From Acetatifactor sp. (GTDB lineage: Bacteria; Bacillota; Clostridia; Lachnospirales; Lachnospiraceae): a stretch of DNA of 64,000 nucleotides. A program made the translations under genes and the position numbers. Position 1 is the stretch's first letter, and each line of letters starts with the position of its first letter. The notes below the pieces were generated by a model that saw nothing but the letters and a program-made list of their open reading frames with translations, was not told the DNA's origin and made no database searches. Shown here piece by piece: positions 52,600 through 61,229 of the stretch. The stretch lies in contig JAEDDX010000001.1 in assembly GCA_016293615.1 (NCBI GenBank), positions 1 through 64,000 on the forward strand, written 5' to 3'.

Positions 52600-54990
52600 G
52601 TGACGACATTTTTTTGGTGCTTGGAATATTGCAAGGTCCTTTTTGCCTATGCGTTTATTATGTTCATATGGCCGGAAATCGTGTTTCGGCGTATCCTGAA
52701 AGGGAGAAGTCTGACCTTTCATTTCGGCTTCTGTACGACGGTACAGATCGTTTTGGTCAATACGGTGGTACTGCTTCTGAGGTTGTTTCATGTGTTGAAT
52801 ACCGCAGTGTTTTGCACGCTGTTCTACGGCACGGCCGTCCTCTGCCTGATCCACAGAATCCCCGGAAAAAGGAAAGTGCTCAAAACGGTGCAGAAGCTGT
52901 TGACCGGAACCTACGGCCTGAAGCGCTTCCTCGCAGACCGCGCAAGGGCACTCAGACACAGGCTCAGGTGCCTGTGCGATGACTGTATGTCCGTTTTGAG
53001 AGGCCATATCTTTGAGTACGGACTGCTTGCAGCGGTGGTGCTGTTCGGTGTCCTGTATTTCAGCTATGGCGCGTTTCAGGATTATTCGTACGGTTGCGGT
53101 GACCTGTATCCGCACAACGAATGGACCTATGCGTTGACAAACGGGCAGATTTTTTCGGCAGGAGTCTATCCTGAGGGAATGCATTGCTTTATTTATGCCA
53201 TGCATACCTTGTTTGGTATCAGAATCTACAGTTGCCTGTTGTTTACAGCCGGTATTCACAGTGCGGTTTTCCTGCTGTCCATCTATATTCTGCTCAAAGA
53301 GATTTTTTGCTGGAGATATTCGGGCATACTTGCCCTGATGTTGTTCCTGACCGTGGATGTGAAAGACGCCATGCAAGTCGTATGCCTTAGCAGATTGCAG
53401 TGGACGATTCCGCAGGAGTTTGGCATGCCGGCTATGTTCTTATGCGCAGCGTTTTTGCTTAGATACTTAAAGAGAAAGCCCGAAGAACCGGAGGCTTCTC
53501 TTTCTAAGAAACAGAAGTTCCTGAACATGTTAAGACAGGAGGATCTCTTTGTCTTTACAATGGCGTTGGCGACAACGATAGTGGTGCATTTTTACGCGAC
53601 GATTATGGCCTTTTTCCTGTGTATAGCCTTCGTACCCGTTCTGTTGGGGCGTATACTCCGGCCAAAGAATTTCGGTGCATTGGCGGCGTCTGTGATCCTG
53701 GGATGTCTGATTGCAGTGATACCTATGGCGGGTGCACTGGCGAGCGGAATTCCCTTCCAGGGCTCCATCGGTTGGGCGGTGAATGCAATGAGTGGTTCCG
53801 ACGAATATAAGAGCAATTCCGCCGTCACCGGTAATACAGGCACAGGTTCGACCGGATCGGGAAACATCAAGGCGCCGACATCCGGGTTGGAAGGCGGACA
53901 GAATCAGGGTGTGGGAACGCCAGAAGCAACGAATGAACCGGTGCTCGTGCGCGTGAAAGACAGGATTCTGCAGAAGGCACAGATTATTTATGAAGAATCC
54001 TATGTGAGCATTTACGGTGATTTCAGAACAAGATTGCTGATTGGCTGTACGGTTGCAGCTCTCGCTCTCTTTCTTCTGTGCAGGGGTATTATGATGTTAC
54101 TCAAGTATGGCTGGAAGAAAGAGGTCAAGGCAAACCGATATGACCATTATTTCTCTCTTACATTCTGTACCGTCATTTTTATGACAATGTATAGTGCGAA
54201 TCTGGTTGGCCTTCCCTACTTAGTCGTGGGTGCCCGCCTGGGATCGATGATTCAGCTCCTAATGGTGGCTATGTGCTGTATTCCGCTGGATGCTCTGTGC
54301 AGTGTGGTAATCTTGTTTGTCAAAGAAAATATCATGAAGGTTGTAGGAGCGATTGCTGTGGCGGCTGTCTATGTGCTTGCACAGATGACGGGAACCTTCC
54401 GTGGGTACCTGCATTACGAGCTGACCCGCTATAATGGGGCGGTTATGGCAACTTATCGGATTACCAGGGAGCTGCCGCCGTTCAGTTATACGATTGTCTC
54501 TACTGTGGATGAATTATATCAGATGATAGAGTATGGCTATCATGAAGAGCTGGTGCAGTTTATCAATGAGTGTGTCAAAGAAAACTACACCTTGCCTTCC
54601 AGATATGTCTTCCTGTATGTGGAGAAGAAACCTCTTAAGAGATCACAGTTCCATTTCTTCTCAGGACCGTCGTGGCTTGCGTCCGAGAAATATCAGTCGT
54701 TCTACGGAACGCTTGCGAGTGTCGGTGACGATGTGATTCATACGGAGATTGACAGCAAACTGGGCAGTGCACCCTACTTTACCTTCCCGGTTTGGACACA
54801 GTCCTATATGAATCTGGAGCACAGAACGATCATTGAGTCCAGAGTCGATATGTGGTGTCGCGAGTTTGACCGATTGTATCCCGGGGAGCTGCACACTTAT
54901 TACGAAGATGATGATTTTGTCTGCTATTACTTCGAGCAGAATCCTGCCTGCCTGTATCAGCTGGGATTTGACTTGAATCGGGCAGAATAA
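52600..54990 (+). CDS. large multipass membrane protein, GT-C-like
   Basis: 796 aa with about 12-14 helices. After a basic cytoplasmic loop (RALRHRLRCLCDDCMS) comes a long extracytoplasmic stretch with DLYPHNEWTYALTNGQIFSA, reminiscent of the early acidic loop of GT-C transferases. Residues about 405-450 are a Gly/Thr/Ser-rich insert (NTGTGSTGSGNIKAPTSG). The C-terminal 160 residues are soluble and outside. It may use polyprenyl-linked sugar from the GT2. GTG 52600 is chosen because GAGAGG lies seven bases upstream; GTG 52585 overlaps the previous stop and has no site. Confidence 0.75.
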   Translation: MTTFFWCLEYCKVLFAYAFIMFIWPEIVFRRILKGRSLTFHFGFCTTVQIVLVNTVVLLLRLFHVLNTAVFCTLFYGTAVLCLIHRIPGKRKVLKTVQKLLTGTYGLKRFLADRARALRHRLRCLCDDCMSVLRGHIFEYGLLAAVVLFGVLYFSYGAFQDYSYGCGDLYPHNEWTYALTNGQIFSAGVYPEGMHCFIYAMHTLFGIRIYSCLLFTAGIHSAVFLLSIYILLKEIFCWRYSGILALMLFLTVDVKDAMQVVCLSRLQWTIPQEFGMPAMFLCAAFLLRYLKRKPEEPEASLSKKQKFLNMLRQEDLFVFTMALATTIVVHFYATIMAFFLCIAFVPVLLGRILRPKNFGALAASVILGCLIAVIPMAGALASGIPFQGSIGWAVNAMSGSDEYKSNSAVTGNTGTGSTGSGNIKAPTSGLEGGQNQGVGTPEATNEPVLVRVKDRILQKAQIIYEESYVSIYGDFRTRLLIGCTVAALALFLLCRGIMMLLKYGWKKEVKANRYDHYFSLTFCTVIFMTMYSANLVGLPYLVVGARLGSMIQLLMVAMCCIPLDALCSVVILFVKENIMKVVGAIAVAAVYVLAQMTGTFRGYLHYELTRYNGAVMATYRITRELPPFSYTIVSTVDELYQMIEYGYHEELVQFINECVKENYTLPSRYVFLYVEKKPLKRSQFHFFSGPSWLASEKYQSFYGTLASVGDDVIHTEIDSKLGSAPYFTFPVWTQSYMNLEHRTIIESRVDMWCREFDRLYPGELHTYYEDDDFVCYYFEQNPACLYQLGFDLNRAE

Positions 54991-55001
54991 GAGGGCGAAC
55001 T

Positions 55002-55997
55002 ATGGATATTGATTTCGTACTTACCTGGGTCGATGGCTCTGACCCGGTATGGAGAGAAGAGAAGAGGAAGTATCAGTCGGATGCATCCTGCGATGACGGT
55101 GAGGAGAGATATCGGGACTGGGATATGCTGCAGTTTTGGTTTCGCGGCGTGGAGACCTTTGCGCCCTGGGTCAGGAAAGTACACCTGATCACCTATGGGC
55201 ATCTTCCGAAGTGGCTGGATACGAATCATCCGAAGCTTCATATTGTCCGTCATGAGGATTTTCTCCCGAAGGAATTGCTGCCTGTTTTTAACAGTACGGT
55301 TCTGGAGGAATACCTGCATCGGATCGAAGGTCTGGCGGAGCATTTTGTGTATTTTAACGACGATATGTTTTTGCTCAGACCCATCAAAGAGGAGGTATTC
55401 TTTCAAAGGGGACTGCCCTGCGATATGATGGCCTTTCAGCCGGTGGTCGCCAACCCGCGCAGCATTGTGACATCCTATCTGTATCTGAACAATGCGGCCG
55501 TGCTGGCCAGAAACTTTGATAAGCGTGAATGCGTCAGAAGACATCCCGGTCATTTTTATCATCCCGGATATCCGCTGCTGTACCTGTTGTACAATGTGAT
55601 GGAGCTGACCTTTCCGCTTTTTACCGGCTTCTATACCGTGCATGGCCCCTCGCCCTTTCTAAAGCAGACATTTCTCGATGTATGGAAATGCGAGGGCAGG
55701 GAGCTGGAGACGGCGGCACACAGCAGATTTCGCAGCAAAAACGATGTGTCACAGTATCTGTTCCGGGAATGGCAGAAGCTTTCCGGGAACTTTGTGCCCA
55801 AAAATGTACACAGAAAACTGGGCTATTTTGAACTCGATATGCAGAATAAACGGCTGCTTGCTACCATTGTCGGGCAGAAAAAGAAGTGGATCTGCATCAA
55901 CGATACCGGCAAAGTGACGGATATTGAGCCGGTCAAAGAACAGCTGCGGTCTGCATTCTTGCGGATTCTGCCGAATCGATCATCTTTTGAAAAATAA
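55002..55997 (+). CDS. Stealth-family hexose-1-phosphate transferase
   Basis: 331 aa. Conserved region 1 IDFVLTWVDGSDPVW, region 2 DWDMLQFWFRGVETFAPWV and YFNDDMFLLRP, region 3 HGPSPFLKQTFLDVW, and a partial region 4. Stealth proteins transfer sugar-1-phosphate to build phosphodiester-linked capsule or teichoic-like polymers and to modify glycans (family includes GNPTAB). It indicates that the locus makes or adds phosphodiester-linked sugars in addition to Pel. Eleven bases after the membrane protein gene. Confidence 0.92.
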   Translation: MDIDFVLTWVDGSDPVWREEKRKYQSDASCDDGEERYRDWDMLQFWFRGVETFAPWVRKVHLITYGHLPKWLDTNHPKLHIVRHEDFLPKELLPVFNSTVLEEYLHRIEGLAEHFVYFNDDMFLLRPIKEEVFFQRGLPCDMMAFQPVVANPRSIVTSYLYLNNAAVLARNFDKRECVRRHPGHFYHPGYPLLYLLYNVMELTFPLFTGFYTVHGPSPFLKQTFLDVWKCEGRELETAAHSRFRSKNDVSQYLFREWQKLSGNFVPKNVHRKLGYFELDMQNKRLLATIVGQKKKWICINDTGKVTDIEPVKEQLRSAFLRILPNRSSFEK

Positions 55998-56011
55998 CAG
56001 GAGGTATGGCT

Positions 56012-58744
56012 GTGACGGAAAAAAGCAGAACGGAATACTCGGCCCGGAATACCACAGTTGCGTTGATTGCGCGGTCAATGGCCATACTGACGGGGTTTTT
56101 CGGAAGAGTTGTTTTCACACATACCCTGAGCCGTGAATATGTCGGAATCAACGGACTGTTTACGGATATTTTGAGCGTGCTTGCGTTGTCGGAGCTGGGA
56201 ATCGGGACGGCAATCACGTTTGCTCTCTATCAGCCGATTGCAGATCGTGATATCGAGAAGCAGAAATCACTGATGAAGCTGTACAGAAAGTTCTATGTCA
56301 TGGTAGCTGCCCTGGTGCTTGCGGGAGGGCTTCTCGTCATTCCTTTTCTGGACATTCTGATCAGGGATCAGCCGCAGGTAGAACACCTTATCATCATTTA
56401 CCTGATGTATCTTGCGAACGCTGTGGTTTCTTATATCGGTATCTATAAAAAAACGCTGGTGGATGCGCACCAGCTGAGTTATCTCGGCGTTGTGTATCAG
56501 ACGACTTCCTGGATCATCCAGAATCTGCTGCAGATGATCGTGCTGCTGACAACGAAGAATTTCCTGCTGTATCTTTCTATTCTGATCCTTTGCACCATCG
56601 GGAATAACATCTGTATTACCAGAAAAGCAGACCGGTTGTTTCCGTACCTGCGGGACAGGGATGCAGCCCCGCTTCCGAAGGAAGAGAAGACGAAGATCTA
56701 TGATAATATCAAAGCCATGCTGATGCACAAGATAGGCAATGTCATGGTGAACAATACCGATAATCTCCTGCTTTCCGCGTTGGTGGGCACATTGAGTGTA
56801 GGGTGTTATTCGAACTATTTTCTGATCATCGGTTCCGTTAAGCAGGTGTTGGAGCAGATATTTCAGGGGATCACGGCCAGTGTCGGCAACCTTGGGGTGA
56901 AGGAGCACAAGGAGCGGATACACCGTATCTTCTCCGCAACCTTTTTCCTGGGACAGTGGGTTTGCGGAGTGATCACCATCACCATGTATGAGGTGCTTGA
57001 TACCTTTGTCGGCATCAGCTTCGGAGAACAGTATGTATTCCCAAAGGCGGTGACGCTGATTCTGTGCCTGAACTTCTATCTGCTGGGCATGAGACAGCCG
57101 ACATTGGTATTCCGCGATTCGATGGGGCTTTTCCGGTATGACAGATATAAATCGATTGCCGAAGCAATCATCAATCTCGTGGTATCTGTCGTGCTGGGAC
57201 TAAAGTTTGGCACTATCGGCGTGTTCCTGGGTACTTTGATCAGCACGGTCACCACTTCCCTGTGGATTGAGCCGTATGTTCTGTATAAGTACAGGCTGCA
57301 GACCTCCAGCAGGCGCTATTTTCTGCAATATGGCTTTTATACAGCCGTGACCTTTTTGCTGTGGTTCCTGCAGGATAAAATCTGTGCGCATATGGTCGGG
57401 AATCCCTGGCTTATGTGCATCGGCAGGGCCGTTTTCTGCGTGGTATTCACCAATGCGGTTTACCTGCTGCTGTATCACAGAACGCCTGAGTTTCGGCTCC
57501 TGTTTGAAAAAGGCATGCAGATTCTGAAGCAGAAATTCGGGAAGAAGACTGCGGTGTCGGAGGGTATTTCCGACAATGACAAAGTGCTGCTGGAGACCTT
57601 GAGCGAGTCTCTGCGGGAGGAGCCTCAAGAGAAACTGACTAAGAGTGAGATTGATTGGAAAGCGGTGACGGATCGGGCAGAGGAGCATGCGGTGCTGTCG
57701 TTTCTGCCTCAGATCATGCAGCAGTGTCATGCGCCGGAAAGTCTGGTGAGAAGAGCCACGGCTGCGGCGCAGAAGACGGTCGGACAGAATTATCGTCTGC
57801 TGTTGGCGGATAAATACCTGACGCAGCTTCTGGAGCAGGAGGGGATTCCGGTCCTGATTCTGAAGGGGATGGCAACGGCCGGGCTGTATCCCGTGCCGGA
57901 GCTTCGCAAAAGCGGAGATATCGATTTGCTGCTTCCGGATGTGCAAATGACACAGAAGGCGATTGCGGTTCTGGAACGGGCAGGCTTTGTCATCACGGAA
58001 AGCCAGCATGCCCTGCACCATGTGGTATTTGATTCTAACGATGGCTTCGAGATCGAGCTGCACACGATTCTGGCGGAACCGTTCGACAACAATCATACGA
58101 ACCAATATATGGAAGACTGTATGAAGCAGTGTGGGGAGACGGCCGTCCGCAGAGAGGTGTGCGGCGTTACGCTTCCGATGCTTTCCGACGCCTATCATGC
58201 GTTTGAACTGCTGCTTCATATGCTGCAGCATTTCCTGCGTTCGGGGTTCGGACTGAAACTGCTCTGTGACTGGGTGGTGTTCTGGAACCGGGATGTGGAG
58301 GAAGCGCAGAGAACCCGGTATCTGCAACTGGTCTCCGACGTCGGGCTGAAAGGTTTTTCTGATATGATCACCGCCGCGTGCTGTGAGTATCTGGGGCTTG
58401 AGAGGGACCGTGTTGCGTGGATGGGTATCGAAACACACAGTGTGGAACTGTTTATGAAAGAAATTCTGGAGGCGGAGGAATTCGGTAAGTCCTCGAAGGA
58501 TCGAATGGTTGCTCTGAGAGGGTCTTCGCTGACCGATTATGTCAGGGAGTTCCATCACCAGATGCATTTAAACTTCCCCAAAGCCGGAAAGTGTTTTCTT
58601 CTCTGGCCCGCGCTGTGGGTGATTACGCTGGAGAGGTTTCTTCGAAATAACAGGAAGCTGCGCAGGGTTTCTACGCTGGATGTCATGAGAAAGGCCGGTG
58701 AGAGAGGCCGGATCATGCGGGAACTGAAATTGTTTTCCAGATGA
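56012..58744 (+). CDS. flippase fused to NTP_transf_5-type nucleotidyltransferase
   Basis: 910 aa. Residues 1-480 are an oligosaccharide flippase of the Wzx/PST type with about 12-14 helices (TVALIARSMAILTGFFGRVV, RQPTLVFRDSMGLFRY). A cytoplasmic linker follows, then from about 520 an NTP_transf_5-type nucleotidyltransferase: VLILKGMATAGLYPVPELRK, then SGDIDLLLP with Asp636 and Asp638 as likely metal ligands, and HHVVFDSNDGFEIELH. GTG 56012 is selected because AGGAGG sits seven bases before it but only one base before ATG 56006. I do not know this fusion from a described system. Confidence 0.88.
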   Translation: MTEKSRTEYSARNTTVALIARSMAILTGFFGRVVFTHTLSREYVGINGLFTDILSVLALSELGIGTAITFALYQPIADRDIEKQKSLMKLYRKFYVMVAALVLAGGLLVIPFLDILIRDQPQVEHLIIIYLMYLANAVVSYIGIYKKTLVDAHQLSYLGVVYQTTSWIIQNLLQMIVLLTTKNFLLYLSILILCTIGNNICITRKADRLFPYLRDRDAAPLPKEEKTKIYDNIKAMLMHKIGNVMVNNTDNLLLSALVGTLSVGCYSNYFLIIGSVKQVLEQIFQGITASVGNLGVKEHKERIHRIFSATFFLGQWVCGVITITMYEVLDTFVGISFGEQYVFPKAVTLILCLNFYLLGMRQPTLVFRDSMGLFRYDRYKSIAEAIINLVVSVVLGLKFGTIGVFLGTLISTVTTSLWIEPYVLYKYRLQTSSRRYFLQYGFYTAVTFLLWFLQDKICAHMVGNPWLMCIGRAVFCVVFTNAVYLLLYHRTPEFRLLFEKGMQILKQKFGKKTAVSEGISDNDKVLLETLSESLREEPQEKLTKSEIDWKAVTDRAEEHAVLSFLPQIMQQCHAPESLVRRATAAAQKTVGQNYRLLLADKYLTQLLEQEGIPVLILKGMATAGLYPVPELRKSGDIDLLLPDVQMTQKAIAVLERAGFVITESQHALHHVVFDSNDGFEIELHTILAEPFDNNHTNQYMEDCMKQCGETAVRREVCGVTLPMLSDAYHAFELLLHMLQHFLRSGFGLKLLCDWVVFWNRDVEEAQRTRYLQLVSDVGLKGFSDMITAACCEYLGLERDRVAWMGIETHSVELFMKEILEAEEFGKSSKDRMVALRGSSLTDYVREFHHQMHLNFPKAGKCFLLWPALWVITLERFLRNNRKLRRVSTLDVMRKAGERGRIMRELKLFSR

Positions 58745-58794
58745 TACCGCAGAGGAACGCAAGGCATGTTTTTGACAGGAACGGGAGTGATACG

Positions 58795-59052
58795 ATGAAA
58801 ATCAGGCAGGGATTTTTGCTCAAGGAGATTGCAAATCAGTCATATCTGGTCGACTACACGAAGGAACGGGCAGTGCTGCATTCCTTGAATGAAACCGGAG
58901 CCTTGCTCTGTGCGCTTTTGACAGCAGGGACGGATATGACGGAGCTTCAGGGCAGAATTCTGGAAGAGTATCAGGCTGAGGAAGCGCAAGTCGGGAAGGA
59001 TATCGCAGAGTTTATTCAGATGCTTGGGCAGATTGGAGCGTTGGAAGAATGA
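58795..59052 (+). CDS. PqqD-like peptide-binding protein, second copy
   Basis: 85 aa: MKIRQGFLLKEIANQSYLVD, HSLNETGALLCALLTAGTDM, LQGRILEEYQAEEAQVGKDI, FIQMLGQIGALEE. This is a more typical PqqD than the first copy and follows an NTP_transf_5 domain, a pairing seen in lasso-peptide and exopolysaccharide/exosortase loci. GGGAG before ATG 58795; overlaps the response-regulator gene by four bases. Confidence 0.88.
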   Translation: MKIRQGFLLKEIANQSYLVDYTKERAVLHSLNETGALLCALLTAGTDMTELQGRILEEYQAEEAQVGKDIAEFIQMLGQIGALEE

Positions 59053-59738
59053 CAGAACCAAAATACACCTGTTTGCTGGTGGATGACGACAGGGAAGTGC
59101 TGCAGATAAACGGTGAATATCTGCGTCAGAAGGGATTCCGGGTTTTGCTCGCGGAGGAGGCAGTGGGGGCAATTGAACTGATCAGGCGGGAGCTTGTCCA
59201 CTGTATTGTCCTGGATGTGATGATGCCGGGGATGGATGGGTTTGCCGCGCTGGAACAGATCCGCGCCCTGACGCAGGCCCCTATACTTTTCCTGACCGGA
59301 CGGGCAGCCGGCGAGGATCGCATCCGCGGACTGATGCAGGGGGCGGATGACTATATCGTGAAGCCCTGCAGCCCCGAGGAGCTGGCCCTGCGCCTGATGA
59401 TTCACATCAGAAAATCTCAGAACCTGCAGCCACGCGGCTCCGTTTTGGAGTTCCCGCCGCTTCGGATAGATATGCTGGGCCACAGGGTGTATTGCCATGA
59501 GACGGAGCTGTTACTGTCCAACAGGGAATATGACCTGTTGCTCCTGCTTGCCAGAAATCCGGGCGTCGAAATGACCTTTGAGATGATAGGCCGGAATCTG
59601 TACAACGGGTACCTGGAGGCCGACCGGAAGAATATCATGGTGACGGCAAGCCGGCTGCGCAAGAAGCTCGAAGGCTTTGTCGGCACGGAGCATCTGATCG
59701 AGACGGTCTGGGGCAAGGGGTATCGTTTTAGAGGGTAA
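59049..59738 (+). CDS. OmpR/PhoB-family response regulator
   Basis: 229 aa. Receiver domain with DDDREV acidic pocket, phospho-acceptor Asp56 (VLDVMMPGMDG), and Thr/Lys switch residues (FLTGRAAGEDR, IVKPCSP). The C-terminal winged helix (ELLLSNREYDLLLLLARNPG, VMVTASRLRKKLE-type) binds DNA. Translationally coupled to the PqqD gene and to its kinase; being inside the glycan operon suggests autoregulation of the locus. Confidence 0.95.
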   Translation: MTEPKYTCLLVDDDREVLQINGEYLRQKGFRVLLAEEAVGAIELIRRELVHCIVLDVMMPGMDGFAALEQIRALTQAPILFLTGRAAGEDRIRGLMQGADDYIVKPCSPEELALRLMIHIRKSQNLQPRGSVLEFPPLRIDMLGHRVYCHETELLLSNREYDLLLLLARNPGVEMTFEMIGRNLYNGYLEADRKNIMVTASRLRKKLEGFVGTEHLIETVWGKGYRFRG

Positions 59739-59744
59739 CTGAGT

Positions 59745-60557
59745 ATGAGTGAAAAGAAACAGTATGAGAAGCCGAAGATCACCCGCGAACAGTTGGAGGA
59801 AGAGCTGCTTGCGGCGAATGAAAGGCTGTGGGAGGCAAACCGGCGTCTGAAGAGAGAAGAGGAAGTCAGACTGGAGCTCTTCTCCAATCTCTCCCACGAC
59901 CTGCGCTCTCCACTGGCAGCGCTGGTGAGTTCGGTGGCGTATCTGAAGGTGAATCTGAAGGAGGACGACCTCGAGACGAGGAATCTTCTGGCTCTGATGG
60001 AGCGTCGCCTGAACAATATGCAGACGCTGATCAATGATATGTTTTTGCTGACAAAGGTGGAGAGTGCTTCGCTTCAGCTGCATCCGGAGACCGTCGACTG
60101 CTGCGCCTTTCTGGAAGAATTTTTCTATGAGAGAGAAGCCGATACCTTTTATGAGGGCAGAGAACTGCAGCTGGACATCGCTAAGGACCTGCGCGCAGGC
60201 ATCACCATCGATCCGGAGCAGATGATTCGTGTTCTGGACAATCTGTTTGTGAACGCGGTGAAGTATTCCGAGCAGGGTGCAGTCATTTGTTTGAGTGCCT
60301 GTGTGGAAGGCACGACGGTCGTGATCGCCGTCAAGGATACCGGAATCGGCATTGCCGAGGACGATATTCCCTTTGTATTCGACCGGTCTTATCGCGTGAC
60401 AAAGGCAAGAACGCCCGGAGACAGCAGCAGCGGTCTGGGGCTGGCGATCGCAAAAGGAATCGTCGAACAACACGGCGGTACGATTTCCTGCGAGAGCAGG
60501 GAAGGAGAGGGCAGCCGCTTCGAGATCCGTCTGCCGATAGCCGGAGAGACCGCCTGA
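59745..60557 (+). CDS. cytosolic sensor histidine kinase
   Basis: 270 aa. No membrane segment and no HAMP: a 45-residue coiled coil (QLEEELLAANERLWEANRRL) leads directly to the H-box FSNLSHDLRSPL with His51, then N-box NLFVNAVKYSE, G1 DTGIGI, and G2 GLGLAIAKG. It must sense an intracellular cue or a partner protein, possibly the PqqD/NTP_transf_5 proteins or the PelD complex. Six bases after the regulator gene. Confidence 0.94.
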   Translation: MSEKKQYEKPKITREQLEEELLAANERLWEANRRLKREEEVRLELFSNLSHDLRSPLAALVSSVAYLKVNLKEDDLETRNLLALMERRLNNMQTLINDMFLLTKVESASLQLHPETVDCCAFLEEFFYEREADTFYEGRELQLDIAKDLRAGITIDPEQMIRVLDNLFVNAVKYSEQGAVICLSACVEGTTVVIAVKDTGIGIAEDDIPFVFDRSYRVTKARTPGDSSSGLGLAIAKGIVEQHGGTISCESREGEGSRFEIRLPIAGETA

Positions 60558-60619
60558 CTGATCTTCAGGCAGAATACCCGAAAGGCCTGCAGCTTTGCAC
60601 GGCTCTGACTTACGACAAA

Positions 60620-60643
60620 AATTCTAACAAAATTGATAGAATT
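60620..60643. promoter_or_regulatory. inverted repeat, possible operator of the peptide gene
   Basis: AATTCTA and TAGAATT are perfect inverted heptamers with a ten-base spacer, immediately before the -35 box of the next promoter. Confidence 0.45.
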
Positions 60644-60644
60644 C

Positions 60645-60672
60645 TTGCAAAACAACGGAAAGCTGATATTCT
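60645..60672 (+). promoter_or_regulatory. probable promoter of the peptide gene
   Basis: TTGCAA (60645-60650), 16-base spacer, TATTCT (60667-60672). Confidence 0.5.
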
Positions 60673-60710
60673 GTTCTAAAAGGGAGTATTACGCAAGGAG
60701 GAGAATGAGT

Positions 60711-61133
60711 ATGAAACAGTATGTAAAACCTATGGTAGTGGCAAATGCAGAGCTCGCTGAGGGCGTATATGCAGCAAGCGGATGTACCTTCGCTGATGTA
60801 TGGTTCTATCAGACCGACGGAGACGGAACCCAGCGCGGTAAGGTCGCTTACAGACACAGAGCACATATGGATCACTGCAATACCGGATGCACGATCACCA
60901 TTTATTTCAGTGCACCGTTCACCATCACCGATTCCAGCGGCTATCGTCTTGAGGGCAACGGAACCACAGGCATCAAGATCACCATCACCAATGCGATGCA
61001 TTCCGACGGTGACTGCCAGACGGAGTTTAACTTCGTAGGTAAGGCAAATGACGGTCAGCCTGTATCCATTTCCGGATGGGAGATCGATGACGAAGGCTTC
61101 AAGGACTTTAATTGTGATCATGTGAACAAGTAA
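60711..61133 (+). CDS. 140-aa Cys-containing peptide with leader-like N-terminus
   Basis: N-terminus MKQYVKPMVVANAELAEGVY then AASGC. I recall the KPxVxxxxELAEGVYAASG pattern from numerous short Lachnospiraceae proteins with unlike C-terminal parts, which suggests a shared leader or export tag. The remainder is beta-rich (CTITIYFSAPFTITDSSGYR, IKITITNAM) with Cys at 25, 56, 60, 102 and 135. No classical signal peptide. AGGAGG lies nine bases before ATG 60711 but only three before ATG 60705, so 60711 is the start. It sits just behind the operon holding two PqqD proteins and has its own terminator. Function unknown; candidate secreted or modified peptide. Confidence 0.8.
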   Translation: MKQYVKPMVVANAELAEGVYAASGCTFADVWFYQTDGDGTQRGKVAYRHRAHMDHCNTGCTITIYFSAPFTITDSSGYRLEGNGTTGIKITITNAMHSDGDCQTEFNFVGKANDGQPVSISGWEIDDEGFKDFNCDHVNK

Positions 61134-61175
61134 GCAGCGGTTTGCTACAGAGTGTAATTGTAGGAAGAAAAAGAA

Positions 61176-61213
61176 AGCCATGGTGTTGCCGTCAGGTAAC
61201 GCCATGGTTTTTG
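61176..61213 (+). terminator. Rho-independent terminator
   Basis: AGCCATGGTGTTGCC pairs with GGTAACGCCATGGTT, then TTTGT. Confidence 0.75.
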
Positions 61214-61229
61214 TAGTATGGGGGAACAA

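Noticed and set aside
57200..58567. 455-codon minus-strand frame
   Set aside because: It is a shadow of the flippase-nucleotidyltransferase gene, with no start signal or recognisable domain.
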